64,000 bases of DNA from Ischnura elegans (Eukaryota > Arthropoda > Insecta > Odonata > Coenagrionidae): the NCBI RefSeq assembly GCF_921293095.1, contig NC_060246.1:10620001-10684000 (forward strand), given 5' to 3'. Position 1 is the stretch's first letter, and each line of letters opens with the position of its first letter. The notes beneath the pieces were generated by a model. It worked only from the letters and a program-made list of their open reading frames with translations, was not told the origin of the DNA and ran no database searches. This document shows, piece after piece, positions 15,201 through 25,900 of the stretch. A program made the position numbers and the translations under genes.

Positions 15201-15614
15201 CCTGAAAAATACTAGCTGTAAAAAAAAAGAGCACAATCCCAATGTCATTCACGATTAATGCCGATTCTGTTACCTAAGTATACGACTTACTGGATTACTG
15301 TTAGGGATAACTTTGCCGTTCAATTTGTGCATGGCGTTCAACGCCGCTTCGTCTGTGATAAAATGTACAAAACAATACCCAGCAGGCTCTCCCGAATACT
15401 TATTTCTCATAATCTTCACACTTTGAGGGTCCTCTCCGAGCTTCTGAAAGGCTGTCTTAACAAACGTCTCATTCATGTACGACTCCAACTAAAATAAATC
15501 AATGGGACACTGAAGCAAACAATTATGGGATAACCACTCAAACCTTCAAAAGTAAAAGTCATAACGTACCCCACCCATCCATAATTGACAGTGTATTGCA
15601 CCAGTAGCAGCCAT
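3137..15614 (-). CDS. TRNAU1AP: TRNAU1AP / SECp43, tRNA-Sec associated RNA-binding protein (whole gene, 7 exons)
   Basis: Homologue of the tRNA selenocysteine 1-associated protein, which binds tRNA-Sec and takes part in selenocysteine incorporation. The spliced CDS is 1086 nt (361 aa). Exons in order are 15614-15570, 15488-15291, 15121-14965, 11110-10942, 7826-7652, 4736-4514 and 3255-3137. Every join has GT/AG borders and matching phase (0,0,1,2,0,1). Visible domains are RRM1 (about residues 10-80, RNP-like motif GYCFVHF), RRM2 (about 100-180, SLWVGDL and KGYGFIRF), a low-complexity Ala/Thr/Pro then Tyr/Gln-rich middle, and the C-terminal family tail with LLWDAL and SKWLPVE. The length is somewhat above the vertebrate protein (about 290 aa) because of the expanded middle. 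No frameshift or stop is seen, so the gene looks functional. It shares its 5' region with the divergent SUN gene. Confidence 0.93.
3914..3957. repeat. 22-bp tandem duplication (2 copies)
   Basis: Two identical 22-bp units beginning CAATCTCCATC at 3914 and again at 3936, inside the last TRNAU1AP intron. This looks like a recent slippage duplication. Confidence 0.8.
4514..4736 (-). CDS. TRNAU1AP: TRNAU1AP exon 6
   Basis: Begins GYHQGYYDPNVYGQG and continues through an Ala/Pro/Ser-rich stretch to an acidic EEALAREEEDMELV end. The acceptor follows CGAATAG. The donor used here is GTTG|GTTAGT because it gives the phase 1 that exon 7 needs; a GT three codon positions earlier does not keep the frame. 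Confidence 0.85.
5050..6180 (+). pseudogene. degenerate hAT-like transposase remnant
   Basis: Three-frame reading of the plus strand gives islands such as QLWLDLYESDDLEPYKIERE and, in another frame, LFLANLSSPIYTGKRLL (via the shifted frame), which resemble the C-terminal region of insect hAT-type transposases (a helix-rich block followed by an ANLL-like segment). Stops and frameshifts are frequent, and no ends or target duplications were found. It lies in the intron between TRNAU1AP exons 5 and 6. The family call is a recollection of pattern and is weak. Confidence 0.35.
5598..5630. repeat. perfect 14-bp hairpin
   Basis: GTCTAATTTACAAC at 5598-5611 is followed after 5 nt by its exact reverse complement at 5617-5630. 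It lies inside the hAT-like remnant. Confidence 0.7.
7652..7826 (-). CDS. TRNAU1AP: TRNAU1AP exon 5 (low-complexity middle)
   Basis: Starts in phase 2 after AATTGCAG. It encodes an Ala/Thr/Pro-rich run, then DYSQPQQQYYDPYWQNYGAW, the Tyr/Gln-rich motif typical of the family middle region. It ends at CAG|GTGAGA in phase 0. The Ala/Thr/Pro part is longer than in vertebrates and probably disordered. Confidence 0.88.
8534..8756. mobile_element. TTAA-type MITE (piggyBac-like), long TIRs
   Basis: A 223-bp foldback element. The right end is TTAACACGTTGCGTACGG read inward and the left end TTGACATGTTGCGTATGG. The two arms match over roughly 80 bp, including the GAGAATTCT and GTTCCGGACGGATGACGAAG blocks. 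The TTAA at 8753-8756 and its one-base variant at 8534-8537 suggest a piggyBac-type target site. It has no coding capacity. Confidence 0.65.
8757..10941. other. TRNAU1AP intron, nothing recognised
   Basis: Intron between exons 4 and 5. It contains simple AT-rich sequence, short G runs near 9597 and an A run near 10125. No convincing gene or element was seen. Confidence 0.5.
10942..11110 (-). CDS. TRNAU1AP: TRNAU1AP exon 4 (RRM2 core)
   Basis: Starts in phase 1 after TTTGCAG and encodes VILDASGFSKGYGFIRF then EDEQKRCLTEMNGHTGLGTK, the RNP1 strand and second helix of RRM2, followed by a basic PKPHRYHSP end. The donor is CCAG|GTATGC, phase 2. Confidence 0.93.
11111..14964. other. TRNAU1AP large intron, nothing recognised
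   Basis: Intron between exons 3 and 4, about 3.85 kb. I found no coding exon, transposase fragment or structured repeat on either strand. Confidence 0.5.
14965..15121 (-). CDS. TRNAU1AP: TRNAU1AP exon 3 (RRM1-RRM2 linker and RRM2 start)
   Basis: Starts PVRFKLNHAS (last RRM1 strand), then SLWVGDLSSDVDDYTLYRTF, the RNP2 strand and first helix of RRM2. The acceptor is TGTTTGCAG. It ends in phase 1 at the donor GGTAAA inside the codon following TAK. Confidence 0.92.
15291..15488 (-). CDS. TRNAU1AP: TRNAU1AP exon 2 (RRM1)
   Basis: 66 codons, phase 0 at both ends. The acceptor is TTTATTTTAG and the donor GTAAGT. It begins LESYMNETFVKTAF and includes VKIMRNKYSGEPAGYCFVHF, the core of RRM1 with aromatic RNP1 residues, and ends in the HKLNGKVIPNSNP turn. 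Confidence 0.93.
15570..15614 (-). CDS. TRNAU1AP: TRNAU1AP exon 1
   Basis: Encodes MAATGAIHCQLWMGG, 15 codons ending in phase 0 before the donor GTACGT. The LWMGG end is the start of RRM1 beta-1, as in the vertebrate protein. This ATG was chosen because it gives the expected short N-terminus directly before the first RRM strand. Confidence 0.9.
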
Positions 15615-16803
15615 TTGAATATTAAGTGTTCTATTAAATACGTCAAGAAAATGAATGAATAAATACAATCTAGAAAAAAAACGTTTAACGGAGTTTTCAC
15701 AAATATCAGCAGCCCTCACCCAAATTTTCACAATCCGAAAGATCTTTCGATTCGAGGGTACAAATACGGCAAGCCGAAACTTGTGCAAACCATTCACAAA
15801 TTTGTCACCAAAACACAACAAATCACTGCGACTCAACAATTCCAAACAATTCGCTAAGCCGACGGTCGCCGACGAGTAGCTGGCGTCTCATACCAGGATG
15901 CACCGCGGCACAATGGACATGCGGGACATGCGCGCGATGTGCTTTCGACGTAAAAAAAGAAGTACGAAATTCGAGTGAAAACCTTCTTGCTTCTTCTCGG
16001 CAAGGAGCTTGTCAAGGCCCTTATATACGGTACGGGCCATGGAGCTTGTAAATATCATAAATATCGAGAACTCAGGATGAATATCTTCACGGATGCCCAA
16101 ATGTTACGGTGTAACGTTCACCAATATAGTTTATATGACAAAGTATTGCATACAATATTTATGGTCATAGTAAGTACCAAGAACCTGATAGGGTTATTGG
16201 TAAGTACCACGGTCTTAGAATATGATAAGTACTGTCAAGGCTGACCCTCACTATTGAGATTGGAGGACGTTATTTTTGCACCGATGGGAAACAGTCACAC
16301 TCACCTCACGCCGTCATATCGATGAATTCTTTCTATGCATATGACTTTAAATGATAGATTTTTTAAAATTTACTTATTTGTTGTGCTAGCAGTAATGGAA
16401 TAACATGCAAAAATTCACCGTCGCCACTTGAAAAAAGAAAGCCTTGTCGTTAGAATCGGGGGAGCAGGTACATTTTTAGCCTTTTTAAGATGAAGAGGCA
16501 AAACTCAAAGGCAAGTATTTCAGTGACAACGACAACGAATGAAATAAAACAGTTCACAAGAATCTCAAAGAATATTAATATCTGTCCCCGGAAAACCACA
16601 GCCGTAAACAAGCGTCGTGCATCAACTGTCAAATCACACACTAAAAGAACAACGCGATCACGGTTGCGATGTCACAGCAACATCCATTCTATTTTTTCAC
16701 TCCTTTTTGCCTGTATGTTCTTTTTAACGTACAGGGCATAAAAATTCTTATTCTGATTACATCAGGTAGCAGACGTTTACCTTTGACGATAATTAAAGCA
16801 ACA
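15615..16803. promoter_or_regulatory. shared divergent promoter region
   Basis: The 1.19 kb between the start codons of TRNAU1AP (minus) and the SUN gene (plus). It must hold both 5' UTRs and transcription starts unless an upstream non-coding exon exists. It is locally less AT-rich near 15850-15960, with several CpG dinucleotides. No clear TATA box sits at a convincing distance, although TTATATAC occurs near 16021. The regulatory role is inferred from layout. Confidence 0.45.
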
Positions 16804-16972
16804 ATGGACTCACGAGCACTTGGTAACCATATAGTCAATATCGAATCAATCAATGAAGAATATTATATAGAATTCCATTATGATGGCTACCTCATGAAAT
16901 GTAACTCCGGTAACTTGTCGCGTGATGAATTTTCCTATGGTAGTCCCAGGTTTCTCTTGAATGGTGCCGTGT
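16804..16972 (+). CDS. SUN gene putative first coding exon
   Basis: Begins MDSRALGNHIVNIESINEEY at an ATG in the context ACAACAATGG and reads open to a donor. The strongest donor is GTAAGT at 16975 (phase 0), but only the overlapping GTGTAA at 16973 (phase 1) joins in frame to the exon at 17209. A 7-nt microexon near 17080 would also reconcile the frame. No known domain is recognised in the 56 residues, and the frame is open upstream to an earlier ATG at 16669. Membership in the SUN gene is inferred from position. Confidence 0.5.
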
Positions 16973-19900
16973 GTGTAAGTTCACTAGAATTCAAAACTTT
17001 GCCTCGAACTTCTATCAGATAAGGAGAAAGTGGCTGAATTTTCACCTTGTAATGGTATAAATTGAGAAATATTTCAGACAGCAAGTTAGGTGAAAATAGT
17101 TAAGTAGAATTGCATGATTGATATGGGTAAGTAGCGATGTATCTTTGAAAGATGTAAATGCAATGTACACATACAAAGACATAACTTTATCCATGTCCTG
17201 CATTTTAGCAAAAAGAAGGCCCCTTAGGACCCCACGTAGGATTTCACAAGAAGAGTTGGAAGAAAATTTGATGGATATTGGTGGAAACCTTGAAAGGCCT
17301 GATCCAGCATATTTTGTTAGGAAAAGGAGCGGTCTTGGTATCTTGGCCTTGTATGTGGGAATAGCAATGCTCATTGGCAAGGAATTTACTCAGTTATCAA
17401 TTTTTTGTCCTAGTGAACCGTATGATTTAGGGGTCAAACGTGAATGTTATGACCAGAACTAATTTGATATTTGTGATCCAACATGCTGGTTAGTGAATAC
17501 TTTCTTTCTAGATAACAGTGAAATAGCAATAATTTTTATGAGCCAAACTGTTGATATTTCACTTATACCTATCATTCATACGTAGGTTACCCTTCAGAAA
17601 TAAATGCAGGCGTATTGTGTTGATCTCTGGTACGTTATCATCTGCGATTGATGAACTGTATCCTACCCTGGTCTATCAAATTTTGAGGGAGGATTTTATA
17701 CAGTTAAAACAGGAAACTATAAATTGAATGATAGAGCCATACTGAACAAGATTTTTAAAAATCAACAGAATATACAGTAAAAACTATTGTTCTGGTACAC
17801 TCCAGTAGTGCCATGGTGATCTAAATAGGATAGGACTACAATGATTAAAAGATAGGACTAACATGGACTTCTTCAGAAAGGTCCTGCAGGAAGTAAAAAG
17901 TCTGCTAGTTACTCTTATTGGGGAAATTTTCCGAATTTAGATCTCTATCCAACATTTTATTCATAGCAAAAGTAGTTTTAGTGCTGCCATGGATTATTCT
18001 GAATCAATCAGAAGGTGCCTTAGCTATCAGACATACAGCAGGGCCTGACAGGAGTTGTGCAATTTCCACATTTACAATTTTGCATACACATTTACGTTTG
18101 CAATTTTACACACACACAAATTGTCTGTGATTAGCACACTAGACATCTTCGCCGGGAGTTATCCGCATTCTTTTCAATGCATTGACCTATTCTGTTTTGA
18201 ATGACATGCTGGGGTATGTCATTTTTCCCAGGAAATCCAGCATGTGTGCACCGATATTTATGCCCAATGTCATCAGGCTTGGTACCTTTCATCATTTCTT
18301 GCCTCAGTAAAATTTTTACAATCTCAGACTGGAATTCTGAGGAGTTACCTCACCCGTGACCATGGTGTAAAATTGCCACGCATTTACCATTGCACTATTG
18401 AGCCCATTTATGAACAGAGGCCACCACCATTTTTTGCCCTTTACCTGGATACGGTAACATGCAACAGAATTACCGTGGAAATCTACCCCTCCCATACCCC
18501 AATTGTAATCATTGGTGACATATGGTTGCGGATTCAGTTCGCTTTTCTTCAGCCTCTGGTTATACCTTTTCATCCTTACAATGGATTCAATATTCCCATT
18601 GTTAGAAGCAACAGTGATGACAGAATTATCACGCCATCGAACTATTAGAAGATGTTTTGACATGTCAAAATCTCCTTTAGGTTTTATTGCTAAATTCCTC
18701 AAAGCCATTAGTGGGCAGTTTCCCGTAGGGTTTTCTCTCACTGTTCCCGTTGCAAAATAGCCTTTTTCACTAAGAGTTGCTAGTAGACTGTAACTGGTGA
18801 AGAAATAATCAAAATACAAAGCATGACTTTTTGGAGACTTACAAAAATTCAATAAATTTAGAACAACCCTTTCTCCTAGTAGTAAAGAATTATCACGTCC
18901 TGGTTCGGCTCCTTACAATGGCAAAAGCTGACAGAGATAGCCTGTTGTTGAGGCTAGACACCACAATTTATAGCCAAATCTAATTGGTTTCCCATGGATG
19001 AACAATTTAGCTGAGTGCCGCCTGTGATGTGGAACTATTTGTTCAAAAAAATTCCAAACTGAATGAAATTTTTGTTTAGTCTATTGAGAAAAGGTCTGAC
19101 TTTCAAAAACTTATCACTTTTGTCTAGTTGAGAATTATCGGACAGGTGTAGATATTTTTTAATTTTATCAAATCTATTCCGCTTCATGCATTGCCTTTTG
19201 ATTGGGATAGACATATCCTCTTGGTTTTCCCAGTACAACTTAACGCATGGTAATGTATGGTACCCCGACAGTTAGGATCCCGATGAATTTTTTTAAATCT
19301 GCAATACTCAGGGTAAACATATGGTTATTTTCCTCCTTGGCATATTCATTTGAAGAGTTCAAAATTAATTCAAGTCATTCATTTCTGAGGAATAAGTAAA
19401 AGATCTCAATTAATACTGAGTAATGAGAGTTTCTATCGCTTTTTGCTCACAGAAATTTGGGGCTCGAACGGAAGTAGACTCAATTTTTTCCCATTTAGGA
19501 GAACCCGTTTGCTTTTCATGTCTTTTCGCTGGGCTTGCGCATATACTGGATGACTGTTCTTTAGATTCTTCTGGAGTAAACTGTGACTTACCTTGTACTG
19601 CATTTGAAATTATTACACAAGTCCCAGAAATGTCTGAAGGCAGGGGAATACTGCCGTCATTTATAACTATCTCCTCATCGTCCATATAAAGGAGAGACTA
19701 GAGGAACACTCCACCTTCTATCATAAGTAATCCTGCAGCAATTAAATCGTTTCTCAACCTCTCATTCCACAGTCTCTAAAATTGAATACATTGAAAGCTG
19801 AATTCAATGTCTACTAAGTAACACATTCAACGACATGGGAACGACCTTGCTCTATATTGGTCCCGCATAGGTGCACAACTAAGTGACAAAGTCTAATCTA

Positions 19901-22900
19901 AAATTTGTACCGACGACCATCATGGAATTTCAATTGCCATTCACCTATGACTTTGTTTATTCACAACCTTGAATCACAAAAAATGCAGCTAAACTGCTAC
20001 TAGAAGAGTACGTTGTCCACTAAAGCCACATTGAAGAGCTGCTTAATGCTTAGAGAAAAGCCCTGTGTTCTACCAGAGATTTCTCATCCTTGCGTAAACG
20101 CAACATTACTTTTAAAAAACCAGCTTTATAACTATGACTATGAAAGTTTAAGACAAAAATATACATAATGAATAACGAAACTTAAAACTAAGAGAAAACA
20201 TTTCCGATAGCAAGATTCCTCAATAAATCTTAGTAAAAAATTGTTTACAATTTGTAGTGCTTCAATCCTTAGAAATTGGCAAATTTCAACTTTAAGAAAT
20301 AATTATTATTTTAATAAATATTTTGATGAAAATGATATATTGAGAACTAGAGATGTTTAAATAAGTCAATGAACCGAAGAAAAAATTATCCCGAAGTTAA
20401 GGTTTGTTCTGAAAATTATGATTCAATAATGTTGCGTACACGCAATGCTGGGGACGCAATTAATGGGTTAAGCAATTCTACCATTCACACTTATCATTAC
20501 AGATTACACTTCTCAAGTCGAAGCTGAGTTTGTTGGTAAAAAAGTCAGATGCAGTGCTGACATATAATTAAGTTCAGCACACATATGTCACATACGTACC
20601 AAATGCCTTCCTTTTGATTCATTTCCCCTATCCCATCAATTGCTACTCAAATGTATAGCAAACAGGCTATCACGGCATCACGATCCTATCAACTGTAATG
20701 TACTGAGGCACATCAAAGTAACAGTAACAGAGTTATCCTTTCTAGTTCATCAAGAACTTGGTCAGGTAGCGTCAACCACCCATAATACAATTGATTGTTT
20801 GAGGCGTAACTTGGTGAAAGAGATTCATAATTAAATTAAAAAAGAAGAACTTTGTGCTCTCACATTAATATTTATTCACGACCATGGTTTCAACGTTAGA
20901 CGTCATCATCAGGTGAACTCTACAGAGGTCCATCACATCCTTTTATACCAGGCTAGGAGGGGGAGGGAGGAAGGTAATTAGGTTGAACAGATTGGTCAAC
21001 AGAGAAGAGGGAGGGGGAAAAAAAACTTGGTCATATGGTATGAAAGAAGTTAGGGGGAGGAGGCTCCCTTAGAGAGGGCATGGCAGGTGGAGGGGGGATG
21101 GTTCAGGTGAGAGAGAGGCCGAAGAGTTCGTCATGTCATTAGCCCAGGAATTTAGGAGTGGGTTTAAGCCTCCCAAGTCTAAGTGGAGAAACTAAAGGAG
21201 TCATAACATCAATGTGCGTTTCAAAGAGCAGTGGAGAGCAAAATAGGATTAGATCTGACAGGGAAATCAGTGAAGGATAGCTGGAACATTATTGAAAGTG
21301 GACTTCAGGATACTTCAATAGACGTTCTATTTGAGGAGAGAAGAAAAAGCCATGGATATCAGATGAAGTCCTGGACCTCATTGAAGAGAAGAGAAAGCAC
21401 AAGAATGTGAAAACTAAAGGAGGACAGGCTTGATCCAAGAGAATGAGGAACAAGATTTGTCGCAAATGGAGTGAAGCCAGAGGAGTGTGGATGATGAACC
21501 TATGCAAGGATGTGCAAAAAAACCTCGTAAAAGGGAAAGTGGAAGCAGTCTATGGAACAGTGAGAACCATTTCAAGGATTACATTACAAGATAGAAGAGC
21601 ATAAGGGACAATTATGGAAATAATTTGATTGAAATCAAAAGCAAAGTAAAGAGATTTTAGGAATTCCTGCAGGACCTATACCATGGAAGCACAATCAGCT
21701 CAAAAATTGTCGAAGAGGAAACTGAAGTGGAAAAGGGTGATGACGGAGGCAGCATCTTAAGATCTGAATTTGACGCTGCAATAAGAAACCTGCAAAGCAG
21801 TAAGGCACAAGGAACAGATGATATTCCTGCAGAGCTAATAAAAAATTCATGAGAGAAGATTTTAACTCAGCTTTACAAAACCATCTGCGAAATGTACTCA
21901 ACAGGAGATGTACTAAGTGACTTTGAGAAGAACATTATCATTCGTACTCCAATGAAGAAGATAGCTGAGAAGTGCAAAGATTTTAGGACAATAGGCCTGA
22001 AGGCAAATGCATTGAAAATACTGACATGAATCAACAACAGGAAAATAGAACAGAGAGCAGAAGAATTCATGGATGAGGAGAAATAGGGTAGTTTCCTTCA
22101 TCAAAGAAAACGAAAGAAATTGATTGCGATTCGTTACCCACCATTAGCGTATTCATAATATACAAATTATTTGGTTTTAGAAATACCGGTTTAGACGAAT
22201 GGCAATGGTCAATTTTATCCTCATTTGAAAAAGGCCAGATTGGCGCCCATGCGATGCCACTCCACGTGACGTCACAGGGACCTAGTTTCTACACGAGTAG
22301 ATAGGAGTTTTACATCGTCTGAGATTACCAATGCATGCATGAGGCACAGAGCTCAGGGAAACGTCTCTTGATAATCACCTATTAAAACTGCCTATGGTCG
22401 GAAAGTTTCCTTCGTTTGATAAGGTATTAATAATCCTTATTTAAGCTCTACCAGCTAGCAGGGTACTCCGCTACCTGCTAGCCTCCTGCGTCGTATCAGC
22501 GCTCAAAGCCTCGCCCCAAGGTCACCTCACTTGCGGCAGCGGGAACCAGAACGACATCATACGGAGTTTTCCCGGCATTCATACTTACCCGTCGCGTTTT
22601 CGCGCTCTTGAAAATTCTCACTTTTAATTTAATCGTGAAAAATAGATATCGTCATTTAAAACTCTAAAAGCATGAAATACATACTCCAGGAGTAATAATC
22701 TTTCGATTTATGCAATAAAAAAATAATAGGAAACCACCCTATTCGGATTCAGGAGAAGCAATTTTGGCCCTTAAGATTGCTTATAGGGAAGAGAATGGAG
22801 AAGATCAAACCAACTTTCATTGCATTTGACGACTAGAAGAAGGGCTTTGACAATGTAGAATTAAATTCAATGCTTGAAATGCGAGAGGAAATTGGAGTGC

Positions 22901-25900
22901 TCTACAATGATTGTAGAATTGTGCTAAGTTTACATAAAAACCAAGAAGCTCCGATAAAATCTGGACCCAAATGTGAAGAAACAAGAAGAGGAAATGGAGA
23001 TAGACAAGGGTGTCCACTGTGCTCTGCTATTTGACCTCTACTGCAAAAGTTTTCCCAATATTTTTCCCCATTAAGTCACCTGGTGCACAGGACATAAGGG
23101 TTGATAAATATTTTTGTAAATAGTAGCTCAAAGGTTAAAAAGTGAATCGAACTTCAAAAGTAAAGACTGGTAACTCCACATAATTTATTTAAATAAGCCT
23201 AGTTTCTATTTAGAGAGTCGTCATTAGTTACATTGGTTAACAATGCAGAGGTATGTATGGCTTAACGTTTGGTTTAGGACAAGAACTATAGGTCTGCAGC
23301 TATATTTTTGTCCGTGATGATTATTTGCTTCAAAACCATGGTTGTTTCAATAAATTATATAGATTCATCAAGTCTTTGCTTTTCAATCACAATGATTATC
23401 AAATTCCATGATGTCATTCCTGAGATCACAACTTTAAAAGTGTATGTTCTAACAGACGACTGATCTTAATCAAATGCTCTATACTGATGAAAATGTACTT
23501 ATAAAATTAAAATAAAATTAGTTTTCCATTGATGTAGGCATATCACCATTGAATAAAAACACTGAAATTTAAACCCTCTTCCAGAATCTGATGCCAAAAT
23601 GTAAAATGTTCCCCATCATAAGGGACACAGTTATGCCATGGCTAAGATTGCTATGCTGTCAATTGGGTACCATCAATATCACTATGAGAATAGCTACGTT
23701 TCCTTAGAGGAATAACTACATTCAGCCTTAATGAAATGATGTACTTTTCCTTCTGTGTTCCTCCTCCCATGAAGTATCTTCCTCTGTAAAAAACAGCTTA
23801 TCACACATATGGCAACTTGGAGAATTCTGAGGACATACACAATGATGTATGTAATTATCTTCTAAAAGGAAGAAAGCTGGTAAATGAGGGGTCACAAGTA
23901 TTACCCACTTTTAGCAAAAATCTAGTTATGTATTTGTGGACACATTGAACAAGAAAAAAGTAACTGGTATAAATCATAGAACACAAATATGAAGAGAGGT
24001 GGTTATAAAAAGAACATCTGATGAAGGATGGCAAATTAAGGAAATCATAATTTTGTGTGTTTTTGGAAAATTTCTTGAATTTTGCAAGCATTTACTTCCC
24101 AAACTAAAATCGTTAAAAAATACTAACAGTTCAAACATTGATTCAGCCCAATGTTACCCAGTCTAAGAAAGTCGTCATTGCTACTGCCTCTAGTCGAAAT
24201 ACAGAGATTCTTGGTGATAGAGAGCTCAATTTTTCAGAAAGCATAGTAATCAATATAAAATCAGATAACCACTACATTAAAATGAACGATCATATCTGGG
24301 AATTTAGTAAGGAAGATGACTGTTCTTGTCCTACAGCAACATAAAATATAGTTATCATGAAAAAACAGGCTCATTAAGTAAAATATTCCAAAGTACTACA
24401 AATAAAAATGTTCAACTGTGTTAATGTACCAAGAGACAAGAATTTGCATTTGATCAAAATATCAAATTTTAACAAACCTTCAAAATTGCACAAAAGTTCA
24501 TTTTGTAGTTACTACATGTCCTAGTAACACAAGCTACCATTGTGCTTGAAAATATGAACTTTCTCCTAAAGCACAAGCATAAGGTTCAAATATTGCCATT
24601 GAAAAAACATTTAGTAAATTCATTGAATGTATAACCTTTGTATTTAGAAATTCATTTAGCCATCTAGGACCAAAGGCTCAAACATGGCAGGAAACACTTT
24701 AAATGAAATAGAGCTAAATATGTTTATAGTGAATGAATGGGTCATCAGAGTGAAGGAGTATATTCTTTCATAGAAGCTTTTGTGTCAATAAGGAAAAACT
24801 ACAGCACATCACTCTGCAAATGAATTAGCTCTGATGTTGTAAAAGTTACATCAGGTGTTCCACAAGGAAGCGTAATCGGCCCCCTGTTGTTCATTATATA
24901 CATTAATGATCTATGCTCCTGCATTGGCAGTAAAATACGTTTATTTGCTGACGACGCTGTCATCTATTGCAAAATTAGTGATCACTCTGACTATGAAATT
25001 CTATCATCTGACTTAAACAACGTTGATTTGTGGAGCCAAGACTGGGGACTCAAACTTAATCTGAGCAAATGCATGGGGGTACATTTCTTGCGGAATTCGT
25101 CCAACTCTAACCATGTTTATGCAGTGGATGGTATTAACATAAAGGCAACAGACGAAGTGAAGTACCTGGGAGTTACAATAACCTCGAACCTCACGTGGGG
25201 AACACATATAAAGAATATTTGTGGCATAGCCCTGAAGAAATTAGGATTCGTCAAGCGTATTGTGGGAAGATTTTCGGATGAGAAAGTGAAAGAAAGGTGC
25301 TATTTCGCACTCGTCCGACCGCACCTTGAATATGCAGCGAGCGTACGGGATCCGGTGCAGAAAGACTTAATCCGCGAACTGAATAAAATACAAAGGAAGG
25401 CTGCGCATTTCATCAAAAATTGCTACGGGCGTACAGACAGTGTTACCCAGATGTTAAGCGAATTAGGCTGGGAGCCATTGGAGACTCGGAGGCTGCGCGC
25501 TAGGCTTAGATTGCTTGAACAATTGAGAATGGATATCTTTAAGAGCGACATAGAGAACATAATATTAGAGCCGCACTATATTTCCAGGTCCGATAGAAGT
25601 GATAAATTGAGAGACATGTTTTGCCGAACGAATAGATATGGGAATTCATTTTTCCCCGAACCATAAAGGACTTTAATAAATGCTAGTCCCAACCTCGTTA
25701 GAGCACTTCATTTTTTTTAGCCGTAAACGGCTGGTGTCCTAACACCCCCTGCCACACGCCTTTTAGGCGGCTCGCGGGGTATTATGTAGATGTAGAAGAA
25801 TGAAATAGCTACTTTCTTCTAATGAAATGAAATTTTACAGTTTTTGCCGTGGTGTGTCCATATGACAGATGGACATCAAGGAAACAATCATATGAGATTA

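Noticed and set aside
17042-17380. 112-codon minus-strand open frame
   Set aside because: Antisense shadow of SUN exon 2, which has a splice acceptor and a membrane-span pattern on the plus strand.
18244-18648. 134-codon plus-strand open frame
   Set aside because: It is the antisense shadow of the piggyBac transposase C-terminal island on the minus strand.
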